Assembly: GCA_018806915.1 (NCBI GenBank)
Contig: JAGKQI010000078.1
Location: 1,488,001 to 1,552,000, forward strand
Reading direction: 5' to 3'
DNA: 64,000 nucleotides
Source of the DNA: Phytophthora colocasiae
Taxonomy: Eukaryota; Oomycota; Peronosporomycetes; Peronosporales; Peronosporaceae
A program made the position numbers and the translations under genes. The notes under the pieces were generated by a model. It did no database searches. It saw only the letters and a program-made list of their open reading frames with translations, and had not been told where the DNA came from. Positions 32,254 to 41,342 of this stretch are shown piece after piece; within the stretch, counting starts at the first letter, position 1; the number at the start of each line of letters is the position of its first letter.

Positions 32254-33341
32254 CTATGGAATGTCGGCGGTGTACACGAGCTTGAGGTCGTGGCGGATGG
32301 TGTCCATCATCTTCATGATGCCCAACGACTCTGCGTGCGGGTACTCATTGCACTCGATCTGGTGGCTGTGAATGGCTTCCGTCACGGCTTCAGCTTCATA
32401 GAGGAATCCCGAGTGATGATCACTTGGATTTGGCCATGGATAGCGCGATGTCTTCTCCGTTTCTTTACCATCATCATCGTACGTGATGACGGAGATTTCC
32501 ATCGTAGCATGCGCTGGTGGATGAATGAAGACCCGCCCTTTAGTACCAGTGATAGTCACAGTCTCACTGATCTTCGCCAGTGTCGAGTATTCCAGCGTAG
32601 CGAAGCGCTGGCCACTGTATTCAAGCGTGACAGAGCTGTACACGTCCACACCTTCATCATTGAGCTTCCCTGCTGACGTCACCTTCTCCGGTTCATACCC
32701 GAACACCATCGTAGCGGTCGCCAGGACGTAAATGCCAATGTCCAATAAGCCTCCACCACCCAGCTCCTTCTTCCAAATGCGGTCGTTGTTGGCTTTGAAC
32801 TGGACACCAAAGGCCGAATGTACGTGGTGAACGTCACCAATGACGCCTTCATCGATAAGCTGGCGCACATAGCGAACTGCTGGGAAGAATCGAGCCCACA
32901 TGCCTTCCATGAAGAACAATCGCTTCTGCTTCGCCAATGTGATCACTGCTTCTGCTTCCTTCGTGTTCATGGCCATGGGTTTCTCTACCAGAACGTGTTT
33001 GCCATGGTTCAATGCTAATTGGGCAAGTTCACAATGCGTTGGGTGGATTGTACCGATGTACACTACGTCGATCTCAGCATCGGAAAGTAGAGCTTCGTAC
33101 GAGTCGTACGCGTGCGGGATACCTGCATCAATATCGGGTTAAAGCATGCGTGTTTTGATCACCAGACTGACTAAAATGTACCGTGGGCATTGGCAAATTC
33201 CTGCGCTCGATCCATTGAGCGAGCTGCACACGCATAGAAGATTGCAGTTTCCAGAGGTTTTGCATTGTTGACGAAAGTGTGCGAGATACGGCCACAGCCG
33301 AGAACGCCCCAACGTAGAGGAGTATTGCGGTTACTTGACAT
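32254..33341 (-). CDS. Dihydrodiol dehydrogenase-like oxidoreductase A (GFO/IDH/MOCA)
   Basis: About 342 residues from two exons: 33341-33182 and 33122-32254 (GTACAT donor, ATGCAG acceptor, phase 1). NAD(P)-dependent oxidoreductase of the dimeric dihydrodiol dehydrogenase/xylose dehydrogenase group. The N-terminal Rossmann fold begins WGVLGCGRISHTF. The catalytic Lys is in HGKHVLVEKPMAMN and the Asp-x-x-x-Tyr pair in ELGGGGLLDIGIYVLA. The substrate cannot be inferred; oxidation of sugars or of trans-dihydrodiols are both known in the family. It shares the first intron position (after the H-G codons) with genes B and D of the cluster. Start chosen at ATG MSSNRN. Confidence 0.9.
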
Positions 33342-33497
33342 GATTGAGAAGTGAGTCAAGCACGACTAAAACCAGAATGATGTAGGCAGTTTACCAACAA
33401 GTTTACGCAGGGGGGAACTCCACTTCGAATGCTCACAAATGGTTAGTGGTTGAAGTTTTAGCTCTACTGATTGACTATCAGCGATCTAGTTTTTGCC

Positions 33498-34580
33498 CTA
33501 GTTGGCGTCGGCAGGGTACACCAGTCCAATGTCCTTGCGGATCTTGTCCATTAAGTTCATGATTCCCAAAGACTCGTCCAACGGGTATTCCTCAGCTTCA
33601 AGCTTCTTGGCTTGAATGGCTTTAGTAACTGCTTCACCTTCGTGACGGAATCCAGAGTATCCGCTCTCCGGATCAGGCCAAGGGAACTGCGTCGTCTTGG
33701 TTTCCTCTTTGCCAGGTCCAACACTTCGAATCACGGAGATTTCTGGAGCGAGGTGAGCTGGCGTGTGGATGTGAATTCGTCCAGTGGTTCCCGAGATCGT
33801 GACAGTCTCATTGAGCTGCACCAGCATTGAGTACTCGATCGTAGCGAAGCGCTGGTTGCTGTAACGCAGCGTCACCGAGTTGTGAACATCCACACCGCCA
33901 TCGTTCAGTGTACCAGCGGACGTCACTTTCTCAGGTTCCGTACCGAAAACCATCGTCGTGAAGGCGAGAGGGTAAATACCGATATCAAGCAGCCCTCCTC
34001 CTCCCAGTTCATTCTTCCACAGACGCGCTTCGTCCGTCGGGAACGGGTAACCGATTTCAGCATGAACGTGGCGAACTTCGCCGATGTCATTGTCTTCCAG
34101 TAGCTTACGGACGAATTTGATACTTGGGAAGAACCGCGTCCACATCCCTTCCATGAGGAAGAGCTTCTTCTCTCTCGCCAGTGCAATGAGTGACGCGGAT
34201 TGTTTGGCGTTCATTGCCATTGGCTTCTCCACCAGAACGTGTTTACCATGGTTCAGAGCCAATGTGGCATGTTCGCAATGCCACGGGTGAAGAGTACCGA
34301 TGTACACGACGTCGACCTCCGGGTCGGAGCACAGAGCCTCGTACGAGTCGTAGGCACGAGCAACACCTACCAGTATGGGATTAATGTTAGTATGAGTTTC
34401 AAGTGATGGTCTATTACAAAATGTACCATGTTCGGTAGCGAATTGCTGTGCATTTTCAAGTGATCTTGCTGCACAAGCTTGGAACGTCACAGTTTTCAGA
34501 GGTTTGATTGCTCCAGCGAAGGCGTGGGAGATGCGGCCGCAGCCGAGAAAGCCCCAACGAAGACGAGTCGTGTCGATCAT
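33498..34580 (-). CDS. Dihydrodiol dehydrogenase-like oxidoreductase B (GFO/IDH/MOCA)
   Basis: Mature protein about 340 residues from exons 34580-34427 and 34366-33498. The 60-nt intron has no stop and is a multiple of three, so a naive translation reads through it and gains 20 residues (after EHG). Intron removal restores the EHGVARAYDSYEA join seen in paralogues. Rossmann start WGFLGCGRISHAF; Lys in HGKHVLVEKPMAMN; Asp/Tyr in ELGGGGLLDIGIYPLA. Paralogue of A, C and D. Tandem with A and divergent from C across 570 bp that contain a perfect palindrome. Confidence 0.9.
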   Translation of the reverse strand: MIDTTRLRWGFLGCGRISHAFAGAIKPLKTVTFQACAARSLENAQQFATEHGTFCNRPSLETHTNINPILVGVARAYDSYEALCSDPEVDVVYIGTLHPWHCEHATLALNHGKHVLVEKPMAMNAKQSASLIALAREKKLFLMEGMWTRFFPSIKFVRKLLEDNDIGEVRHVHAEIGYPFPTDEARLWKNELGGGGLLDIGIYPLAFTTMVFGTEPEKVTSAGTLNDGGVDVHNSVTLRYSNQRFATIEYSMLVQLNETVTISGTTGRIHIHTPAHLAPEISVIRSVGPGKEETKTTQFPWPDPESGYSGFRHEGEAVTKAIQAKKLEAEEYPLDESLGIMNLMDKIRKDIGLVYPADAN

Positions 34581-34981
34581 GGAGTAAAGTTTGAATAACG
34601 CTTCAAAAGCACAAATGGCGGTACAGCGTACGCAAGCTCGTTGGTTGCATTATTGATTCGTGGTTGAAGGGCGGAAGTGATCTGTTGATCTGAATCACGC
34701 TGACAAGTTGGCAGCCAAACCTGCATCAACAACCCTTTAGCAACAGCACACGTCATGGTTGAACTGTGTACGCAAACTTTAGTTTGACCTGCATGCCAGC
34801 TTAGCTGCTACATGTACCACAAAAGTATATCCATCCACCCATTAGATCCTGTTAACTATCTCCCGAGTCAAAGCACGTTTGAGGTCTGCTAACTCTTAGT
34901 TACACTTTGCGCGTGTCCATGATCGACCGACACGGACCGAGCTACATACCTCCTCAGTGCAGTCGGCAGCCACTATTGGTG

Positions 34982-35038
34982 AAGACTCATAGCAACACAC
35001 TCATCACCAATGGTGATGAGTGTGTTGCTATGAGTCTT
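34982..35038. repeat. 57-bp perfect palindrome
   Basis: Two 28-bp arms around a single central A: AAGACTCATAGCAACACACT at the outer left is matched without error by the right arm ending ATGAGTCTT. It lies in the intergenic space between the divergent genes B and C. Confidence 0.95.
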
Positions 35039-35148
35039 AACTATATCTGCAATGACAAAAGACACCTCTCGACAATCATCTGTATGATACAGACTGTATC
35101 ACTTGTCACTTTCCTTTTTTCTGCTTGGATCACAAGTGCCACCCTACC

Positions 35149-36189
35149 ATGACGTCTTCCCCTCTTCGCTGGGGCTTCCTCGGTTGCGGCCGCATCTCCT
35201 CGGACTTTGTGAGTGCTATGAAGTCTCTAGATGACGTCGTGTATCAGGCCTGCGCTGCTCGTTCACTCTCCAGCGCGCAGGAGTTCGCCAAACAGCACGG
35301 TATCAACAAGGCCTACGACTCGTACGAGGCTCTTGTGGCCGACGCAGATGTAGACGTCGTGTACGTTGGCACACTGCACCCTTGGCACTACGAGCACACG
35401 ATGCTCGCACTTAACGCTGGCAAGCACGTGCTGGTAGAAAAACCCATGGCCATGAACGTCAAACAGGCGTCGAGTGCCATTGCCCTCGCTCGAGAGAAGA
35501 AGCTCTTCCTAATGGAGGGAATGTGGACCAGATTCTTCCCTGCTATTCGTCATGTTCGTCAGTTATTGGCGGACAAGGAGATCGGGGACGTGCACCACGT
35601 CCACGCAGCGTTTGGTGTCCAATTTGACAAGGACAATGCGCGGATGTGGCACAATGAACTGGGAGGCGGTGGCCTCCTGGACATTGGGATCTACCCGCTG
35701 GCATTTGCCACAATGGTATTTGGAGCCAAACCTGAGAAGGTCACGTCCGCGGGCAAGCTGAATGACGGAGGAGTGGACATTTACAACTCTGTGACGCTCG
35801 AGTACAGCGACTCTCGCTTCGCTACTGTCGAGTACACGATGTTGGCCACATTGGCTGAGACGGTGACCATTACCGGCAGCAAAGGACGCATTCACTTGCC
35901 GGTGCCCGCTCACACGGCTACGGAGGTGCAAGTGGTCAAGTTCTTGGAAGATGGATCGCAGAAAGAGACTAAGTCGCTGTTCCCGTGGCCTACGCCTGCT
36001 GCTGGAGTGAGCTTCAACTATGGCGGCTCGGAGGGATTCCAATACGAGATCAAAGCTGTGGTGAAGGCCATTAAGAACGGTCAGACTGAGAACAAGGAGT
36101 ACTCCCTAGACGAGTCGCTACAGATCATGACTATCATGGACAAGATCCGTAAAGACTTGAGTCTGGTGTACCCTGCCGACTCGCAGTAG
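35149..36189 (+). CDS. Dihydrodiol dehydrogenase-like oxidoreductase C (GFO/IDH/MOCA)
   Basis: 346 residues, intronless, starting at ATG 35149 (MTSSPLRWG), which aligns with the N-termini of A and B; an in-frame ATG 8 codons upstream is less likely. Rossmann motif GFLGCGRISSDF, catalytic Lys in AGKHVLVEKPMAMN, Asp/Tyr in ELGGGGLLDIGIYPLA. The position where A, B and D have an intron (after HG) is continuous here (KQHGINKAYDSYEA), so this copy may derive from a processed transcript or have lost its intron. Contains a longer loop GVSFNYGGSEGFQYE near the C-terminus also seen in D. Confidence 0.92.
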   Translation: MTSSPLRWGFLGCGRISSDFVSAMKSLDDVVYQACAARSLSSAQEFAKQHGINKAYDSYEALVADADVDVVYVGTLHPWHYEHTMLALNAGKHVLVEKPMAMNVKQASSAIALAREKKLFLMEGMWTRFFPAIRHVRQLLADKEIGDVHHVHAAFGVQFDKDNARMWHNELGGGGLLDIGIYPLAFATMVFGAKPEKVTSAGKLNDGGVDIYNSVTLEYSDSRFATVEYTMLATLAETVTITGSKGRIHLPVPAHTATEVQVVKFLEDGSQKETKSLFPWPTPAAGVSFNYGGSEGFQYEIKAVVKAIKNGQTENKEYSLDESLQIMTIMDKIRKDLSLVYPADSQ

Positions 36190-36480
36190 CTTCTGTTGTG
36201 TCGACATTATTCGAGATAGGATAGTGTTGTAGCAGAGATGTACGTTGCAGGCTGCTTGAAGAAGTTGCGTTCGAATAAAAAACGCGTTGTTTAACTTTAA
36301 TCGGCTGGTTCTTGATGCGTTGCAGAAAGTGGTCGGTACTATCCTAACTTGTCATCCATGAACTCGCAAGGTCTCAGCTTCAACAGCTTCAACCACAAGC
36401 TGGTCCAACGGCAACGTCCTCGACGGAATCCATCGAGTCCATTATCGCTTTTGCCAAGTAGCCAAGAAACAATCTGCAAA

Positions 36481-37659
36481 ATGGGTGCCGACTCGCAAGT
36501 TCCGCTCCGCTGGGGGTTCATTGGCTGTGGTAACATTGCCAATGACTTTGTCAACGCTTTGAAGGGGATGGCAGGCGAGACTGCAAGGCTTTCAGCGTGT
36601 GCAGCTCGATCACTGGAGTCTGCAGATAAATTTGCCCAGACCCATGGTAACGTTTGCTACAATTTCAACTTTCACTTTGTAGTCCTTACAAGTTGTTGCA
36701 GGTTTTGCACATGCCTATGGATCGTACGAGGAATTGTGCACTGACCGAGATGTTGATGTGGTGTATGTTGCCACGATCCACCTCATGCACTTTGAGCACA
36801 TCACCCTCGCATTGAATCATGGCAAACATGTTCTGGTGGAGAAACCTATGACAATGAATGCGAAGCAGACGGCTGCAGTGATCGCATTGGCAAAAGAAAA
36901 GAATCTTTTCCTCCTGGAAGGTAAAAAAAACGTTTTTTTTCATCTCGATACCGGTATGTTGCAACTTCTAACCCTTTATTAGGTGTGTGGACTCGCTTTT
37001 TCCCTTTCCTCAAGTATGTACGTCAGCTACTAGCTGAAGGTAGTATTGGTGATGTCCACCAAGTTGAAGGAGAAATTGGTATACCATTTGTAAACTCCAA
37101 GAACGAAGCGAGTTTCACCAGCGCTTCCGGTGCTGGAGCCCTTTTGGGTATTGGCATTTATCCATTGTCATTCGTGACGATGGTTTTCGGCACGAAACCC
37201 ACGAAGATCACTGCTACGGGCAAGCTCAGCTCAGGTGGAGCCGATATTTCCGGTGAAGCGACACTTGAGTACGACGGGAATCGGGTAGGTTCCATCAAGT
37301 TCACAGGTCTGGAAGATTTCAATTTCGTCACCATTACTGGCAGTAAAGGCAAAATTCACATTCCGTCGCCCGCCCACAGCGCCACAGCAGTCTCCGTGAC
37401 GCAATTTCTCGAGGACGGCGAGCATCATACGAAGACACTGCAGTTTCCTTGGCCGACACCTTCGGCAAATATTGCCACGCCATTCAAATACCCAGGGTCG
37501 GAAGCTCTCGTCTACGAAGCCGAAGCTGTCACCAAGGCAATTCAGAGTGGTAGACTGGTGTGCACCGAGTACACGCCGGAGGAATCTCTGGCCATTGCGA
37601 AGCTTATGGACGAAATCCGAGCGGAGATCGGTGTAGTCTACGCTGCTGACAGTCTCTAA
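36481..37659 (+). CDS. Dihydrodiol dehydrogenase-like paralogue D, active-site Asp changed
   Basis: About 353 residues from three exons: 36481-36646, 36702-36920 and 36983-37659. The first intron is at the position used in A and B; the second interrupts the LLEG-VWTRFFP region. Rossmann motif GFIGCGNIANDF and Lys in HGKHVLVEKPMTMN are present. The conserved GGGGLLDIGIYPL of A-C reads GAGALLGIGIYPL here: the Asp codon is GGT (about 37147-37149), while the Tyr four residues later is kept. The Asp and Tyr of this motif are active-site residues in dimeric dihydrodiol dehydrogenase, so activity may be altered. Otherwise intact, with no stop or frameshift. Confidence 0.88.
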
Positions 37660-37975
37660 GCCTCCATATTCACAACAAGTATCTGCCCCGGGTGGCAAAC
37701 TTTTAAGCTCTCTAACTGTGAAGCAATATTAACGGTTCCATCACTTTCTGAACTAGCAGAACTCAGGCATCAATATCCAGGATATAGTACTACATTGGGA
37801 ATCCCAGTTTGGGATACAGCATACCGTACTGTACATGCTGAAGCCACATCTGGTTGATTTCCAACTGCTGCATCCATCCTTGTCTTTGACAGTGAGTATC
37901 ATGCGGTCTTTGCCTTTATGAATCAAGAGAAAACATACTCTATGTAGTTTATGGAGAGAGTGACTTAGCAATGGA
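37660..37975. other. Intergenic, no gene recognised
   Basis: Only short frames. The right end merges into the promoter of a small secreted protein gene. Confidence 0.5.
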
Positions 37976-37977
37976 AT

Positions 37978-37996
37978 GCCATTCGAGATTTTACTT
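37978..37996 (+). promoter_or_regulatory. Oomycete Inr+FPR-like element
   Basis: CCATTCGAGATTTTACTTC: an Inr-like CCATTC followed by ATTTT, about 45 bp upstream of the ATG at 38027. Confidence 0.4.
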
Positions 37997-38026
37997 CGAA
38001 AGGCGCAAACGTTCGGGAGGTTCAAG

Positions 38027-38272
38027 ATGAAGTGGTCGATTATCGTGACAATTTGGATGGCGCTCTCATCCTCATCAGCAGCAGAAGCCCCACGAATGCT
38101 TCGAGGTTCCGTCGTGTTACAAAATACGACTTCGCCATCCAATACAACAACAAACCAAGAACTCATCAGTGCAAGCAACTTCACCCGCATCGTCTCCCAG
38201 CTCAAAAAGAATCACAGGTGCTTTCGTAGTTTGTTCGAAGGGGAGAAATGCATCATCCTAGCGATGAACTAG
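38027..38272 (+). CDS. Small secreted protein with RXLR-like motif
   Basis: 81 residues from ATG 38027; I prefer it to an in-frame ATG 17 codons upstream because it begins directly with a signal peptide (MKWSIIVTIWMALSSSSA). RMLR is at residues 23-26, right after the predicted cleavage site, closer than the usual 30-60. There is no EER. The rest is S/T/N-rich with NTT and NFT glycosylation sequons, and two cysteines near the end (CFRSLFEGEKC). The stop is immediately followed by GTGCGT and a downstream CTTTCTAG, so a spliced longer form cannot be ruled out. Could be a degenerate or atypical effector. Confidence 0.5.
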   Translation: MKWSIIVTIWMALSSSSAAEAPRMLRGSVVLQNTTSPSNTTTNQELISASNFTRIVSQLKKNHRCFRSLFEGEKCIILAMN

Positions 38273-38456
38273 GTGCGTTAACGTCGAAATGGAGTTTTTA
38301 TCACCCTATTATTGACACTATCTGCTTTCTAGGTGGCAAACTCGTGGTCACTCAGTAAAAACAGTATAGACGAATCAAAGGTTGAGGCCTTCGACTGTGC
38401 CAGTCATCGGCCACCATGGATAATTGGAGGCCCCACTGCAGCTTGAGATGGCCATC

Positions 38457-38475
38457 TTCACTTTTCAATTTGCGA
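38457..38475 (+). promoter_or_regulatory. Oomycete Inr+FPR core promoter
   Basis: TTCACTTTTCAATTTGCGA: Inr TCACTTT directly followed by FPR CAATTTGC, a near-consensus match, placing transcription start about 40 bp before the ATG at 38501. Confidence 0.6.
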
Positions 38476-38500
38476 AACCCAGGACATTCCTCAACTCAAC

Positions 38501-38740
38501 ATGCGTGCTTCATTCGGTATCGTGTTCGCTCTTGTAGCTGCCGCCTTTGCTTCCGTCGATGCCGCGACGACTGGTACTCTGCGTGGAGTGAACGAAGTTG
38601 TCTCTGAAACACGCAGGCTGGATGGGTCGGGCTCGACTGTTGCCGAGAACGAGGCCGGGAAAGACTTGCAAGAGAAAAACAACTACGGCAGGACAATCAC
38701 TGAATGCCACTTCGGACAGTGCTGGACGTACGACGCCTGA
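38501..38740 (+). CDS. Small secreted protein, 79 residues
   Basis: ATG 38501 opens a clean signal peptide (about residues 1-21, ALVAAAFASVDA before the cleavage site). The mature part is about 58 residues with GTLRG soon after cleavage and TRRLDG further on, an acidic/basic middle and a C-terminus with two close cysteines (ECHFGQC). No RXLR in the strict sense; GTLR could be a degenerate form. A near-consensus oomycete core promoter 40 bp upstream supports expression. Likely an apoplastic small secreted protein or an atypical effector; no homologue comes to mind. Confidence 0.6.
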   Translation: MRASFGIVFALVAAAFASVDAATTGTLRGVNEVVSETRRLDGSGSTVAENEAGKDLQEKNNYGRTITECHFGQCWTYDA

Positions 38741-39206
38741 GCGCAGAATCAACCAGCAGAACGCCGGCAATTCTCTGACTGATCAATTCGATGGGGTGAA
38801 TAGTGCACACAGACATTAACTCCTTCTGCTTTGTTGCCTTGAAAGATAATATCAGCTTCACTTTTTATCTTGGCATGATTGAGATTGGTGCTCAGTTTTG
38901 TTATGCAGGCAGCACTTGGATCCGTTCACGATCACTTCCGACAATGGAGATAGAAGCGATCTTGATCCCCGTTACTTGAAGTGGTTTTCCCTATTCACGT
39001 GGCGAAGAGTCAATTTACACTAGAAGAAGAAAATTAGTTGTAACAGTTATCGGACTTCTCGTTTTGCTAACTAAGACTTAAGATATCAAAACTGGAAATC
39101 ACTTGACCATTACGTACGAGGAATCCAATGTTCAGGAGGGGGTAAAACTTCAGCCGTCGGGGGTTCGAAACCAAGTTGGCGAAGGACTTCGACTACTACG
39201 GCCTCA
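38741..39206. other. Intergenic, no gene recognised
   Basis: No coding evidence. The phrase GAGTCAATTTACACTAG occurs here (about 39007-39023) and again near 39740-39756, a short repeat pair flanking the LINE remnant. Confidence 0.45.
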
Positions 39207-39670
39207 TCAACAAGAGTATATGAATTGACAATGTCTGCGGAAGGAACCTAGCACCGCTTGTGTGCTTGGTTTCTCAACTCGCGTTTCTCGAAAGTGTAAA
39301 TCAGCGCACGTTGCGTGAAAAACAATTGCAGTATGAACGCGCCAAAGAACGAGGAGAGTCTTGTGCCTCTGTCTCCATTCCAGCTTAAGATCGCTCGCAG
39401 TAGCCGCCAATCTAATACCACAGAAAAAATTTCACTCCATGGAACCCAAAGCGATCGCCACATCTCTTCTAGTGCTGGACACGATAAAAAGCAGTGTTCC
39501 ACTGTCTCAATCGCTGTGAAAATGATTCTCGAACGCATTGCTGTCATACTTGGATCACGGCTATATTTCTTGAAAACGCTTAACACTGTAGATCTCCAAA
39601 AATCATTCGGAGCTCACATCATGAACAACCGGGAGAAGACAGCGTCGCAGCGATACATATTCCGATAATG
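39207..39670 (-). pseudogene. LINE C-terminal fragment with zinc-binding (zf-RVT-like) region
   Basis: Minus-strand frames contain ETVEHCFLSCPALEEMWRSL, the C-x-x-H/C-type region (zf-RVT) near the C-terminus of LINE polyproteins, followed by FGAFILQLFFTQRALIYTFE and, in another frame, FHATCADLHFRETRVEKPS. Frames are broken by shifts. The flanks share a short GAGTCAATTTACACTAG repeat. Similar debris may occur near 10.05-10.12 kb. Confidence 0.6.
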
Positions 39671-39774
39671 TCTTGTGAATCCGGGCTTGAGGGCATCCAA
39701 GCTCCTTCAGCGGGTGAGGATTCACCGACGTAGTCGGGCAGAGTCAATTTACACTAGTCCACGGGGATCACTTG

Positions 39775-40110
39775 ACTGAAGAAAAACAGAGACAAATTCT
39801 GGATGTCGAGAAAGTTGATTAAGATGACGAAGAAACTGAAGGGGAAGAACGAGTATTACTAGCATCTTGGCTCATTGATCTTTTTTACACCAAAGACAGC
39901 GGAGCAGATCGCGGAGGTGGCAAAGAAAGCGAAGGCTGTTGAATTCTACACCAAGCTAGCAAACAGTCCTTCGTTTCGAGCGCTTTCCGAACTGGATAAA
40001 AGGATGGAATGCAGGTGGAATCCGTTCTCGTTCGTCTCAAATTGTGGGGTCTCGATGGAGAAGAGTTCAAAGCAATTGCAACGAAGTATACCCAATTCCT
40101 GAAAAAAAAA
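39775..40110 (+). pseudogene. Decayed copy of the RXLR effector at 42.5-43.0 kb
   Basis: Opposite strand to its paralogue. Residues after the RXLR position are recognisable: an acidic EER region interrupted by a TAA, then after a shift the FTPKTAEQIAE segment (39895 onward) and KAVEFYTKLANSPSFRA, both nearly identical to the intact gene. At least one stop and two or more frameshifts are visible, and no signal peptide or ATG remains, so it is not a functional gene. Overlapping LINE and repeat debris suggests the copy was disrupted by mobile elements. Confidence 0.8.
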
Positions 40111-40208
40111 GCTTTTAAAACAACTACATAGAAAGCAGTACAAACTATCAATTGAAAGATTTCGTAGTACTAGAAAAGATTCTCAACTCTTATCGAGCAA
40201 GAAAATCT

Positions 40209-40710
40209 CTATGAGCCCGTTAAACATGCGAAAAACTTCTCGATAGACTTCGTGTGCGCAGTTCGGTAGGCTTTTGTGAAATAAGGACAAGTGTAGTCAA
40301 CAACCCACACAAGCGGATGGATAGCTCCAGCTGCTGCAATTGCCGTTTTATTGGCAATATTCGCCGACAAATTCACCAACGCTCCAAGAGCTTTTGCCGT
40401 TTGGATTGTATTTCCGATGCAAATCAGTTTTACCAAAGGAGGAATTTGGTTGCGATAGCCACTCGATTATCAATGTTCATTGCTAAATTCAATAGTGCTG
40501 CCACTGCAAATTCAATCTGCACACTTGCGCCATCAACGTTATTAATACTGGAATCCTGCCCGATGCTGCAATTGCCACCTTGTTCAGGTTATCCACTGAT
40601 AAACCCCAGAGTGCCAAAGCAGTTTTAGCCTTCTGAATGTATTCACCGAGTTTTGCTAGTTTTATGAGCACTGGAATCCCACCAGCAATTGCAATTGCCA
40701 CTTTGCTGAT
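40209..40710 (-). pseudogene. Armadillo-repeat protein fragment
   Basis: Two minus-strand frames (40701-40489 and 40436-40209) carry ARM repeats: AIAIAGGIPVLIKLAKLGEY, ALALWGLSVDNLNKVAIAAS, GRIPVLITL, and then AKALGALVNLSANIANKTAI and AAGAIHPLV. The frames are shifted relative to each other and no start codon for a complete protein is seen. ARM-repeat families are large in oomycetes; this is a broken member. Confidence 0.75.
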
Positions 40711-40822
40711 TGGTTTTCAGGCCTACAGAGCCCAAACAATGTCATCCATAATTCATTGTAAAGATTCTGAACCTCTGATGACTATCTATCTTTGTTGCAA
40801 ATCATGTCGTGTACAAGTTTCC

Positions 40823-40841
40823 ATCACTTTTTAACTTTCAA
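40823..40841 (+). promoter_or_regulatory. Oomycete Inr+FPR-like element
   Basis: TCACTTTTTAACTTTCAA: Inr TCACTTT then a CTTT box, about 55 bp before the ATG at 40883. Confidence 0.5.
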
Positions 40842-40882
40842 AGCGAGGCGTAAGCGACTTCAGTATAACCCGTTCGGCAATC

Positions 40883-41227
40883 ATGCAGACAATTCGTACT
40901 ATCGTTATTGTTCTTACCTTTGCTACTATTGTAGCTGGGGATGAAGATGTCGTGCGGGAAACCATAGCCGACAACCCAGAGCTGGACCAGCTTGAGGGTT
41001 CTGGATCGAACAGTTCCATCGGTTGGGTTAACGCGAGCAAACCCGAGGAACGCAGAACACTTCGACCAAACTACCACCACGGCCCATCAACAACGCGTCT
41101 GTCAGTTCAACTTCCCGAAGAACTGCTGGTACGTCGATGTCTTCGATCAGTAGGCTCCAACTATGGAAGATCGGCTTCGGGAAAGCTTAAGTACATGTCG
41201 TGGGCTTTAACACCCAAATTTGCGTAA
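40883..41227 (+). CDS. Small secreted protein with EER-RXLR order reversed
   Basis: 114 residues. Signal peptide about 1-19 (IVIVLTFATIVAG). The mature N-terminus is acidic (DEDVVRETIADNPELDQLEG). EER is at residues 55-57 and RTLR follows directly at 58-61, whereas ordinary effectors have RXLR before EER. Two or more NxS/T sequons (NSS, NAS) occur near 43-52. The C-terminal part is short and basic with a single Cys. The Inr element upstream supports transcription. Could be a divergent effector or an unrelated secreted protein with a chance motif. Confidence 0.5.
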   Translation: MQTIRTIVIVLTFATIVAGDEDVVRETIADNPELDQLEGSGSNSSIGWVNASKPEERRTLRPNYHHGPSTTRLSVQLPEELLVRRCLRSVGSNYGRSASGKLKYMSWALTPKFA

Positions 41228-41342
41228 ATTTATTCTCAAAGTATGAGCTCCTGCTTGAGTACGACAATACATTCTGAGCAAAGTTTTACTCATGGCACGT
41301 TACTCGTGCGAAGTACATTATTTTACTGACATTTTTCATGTA

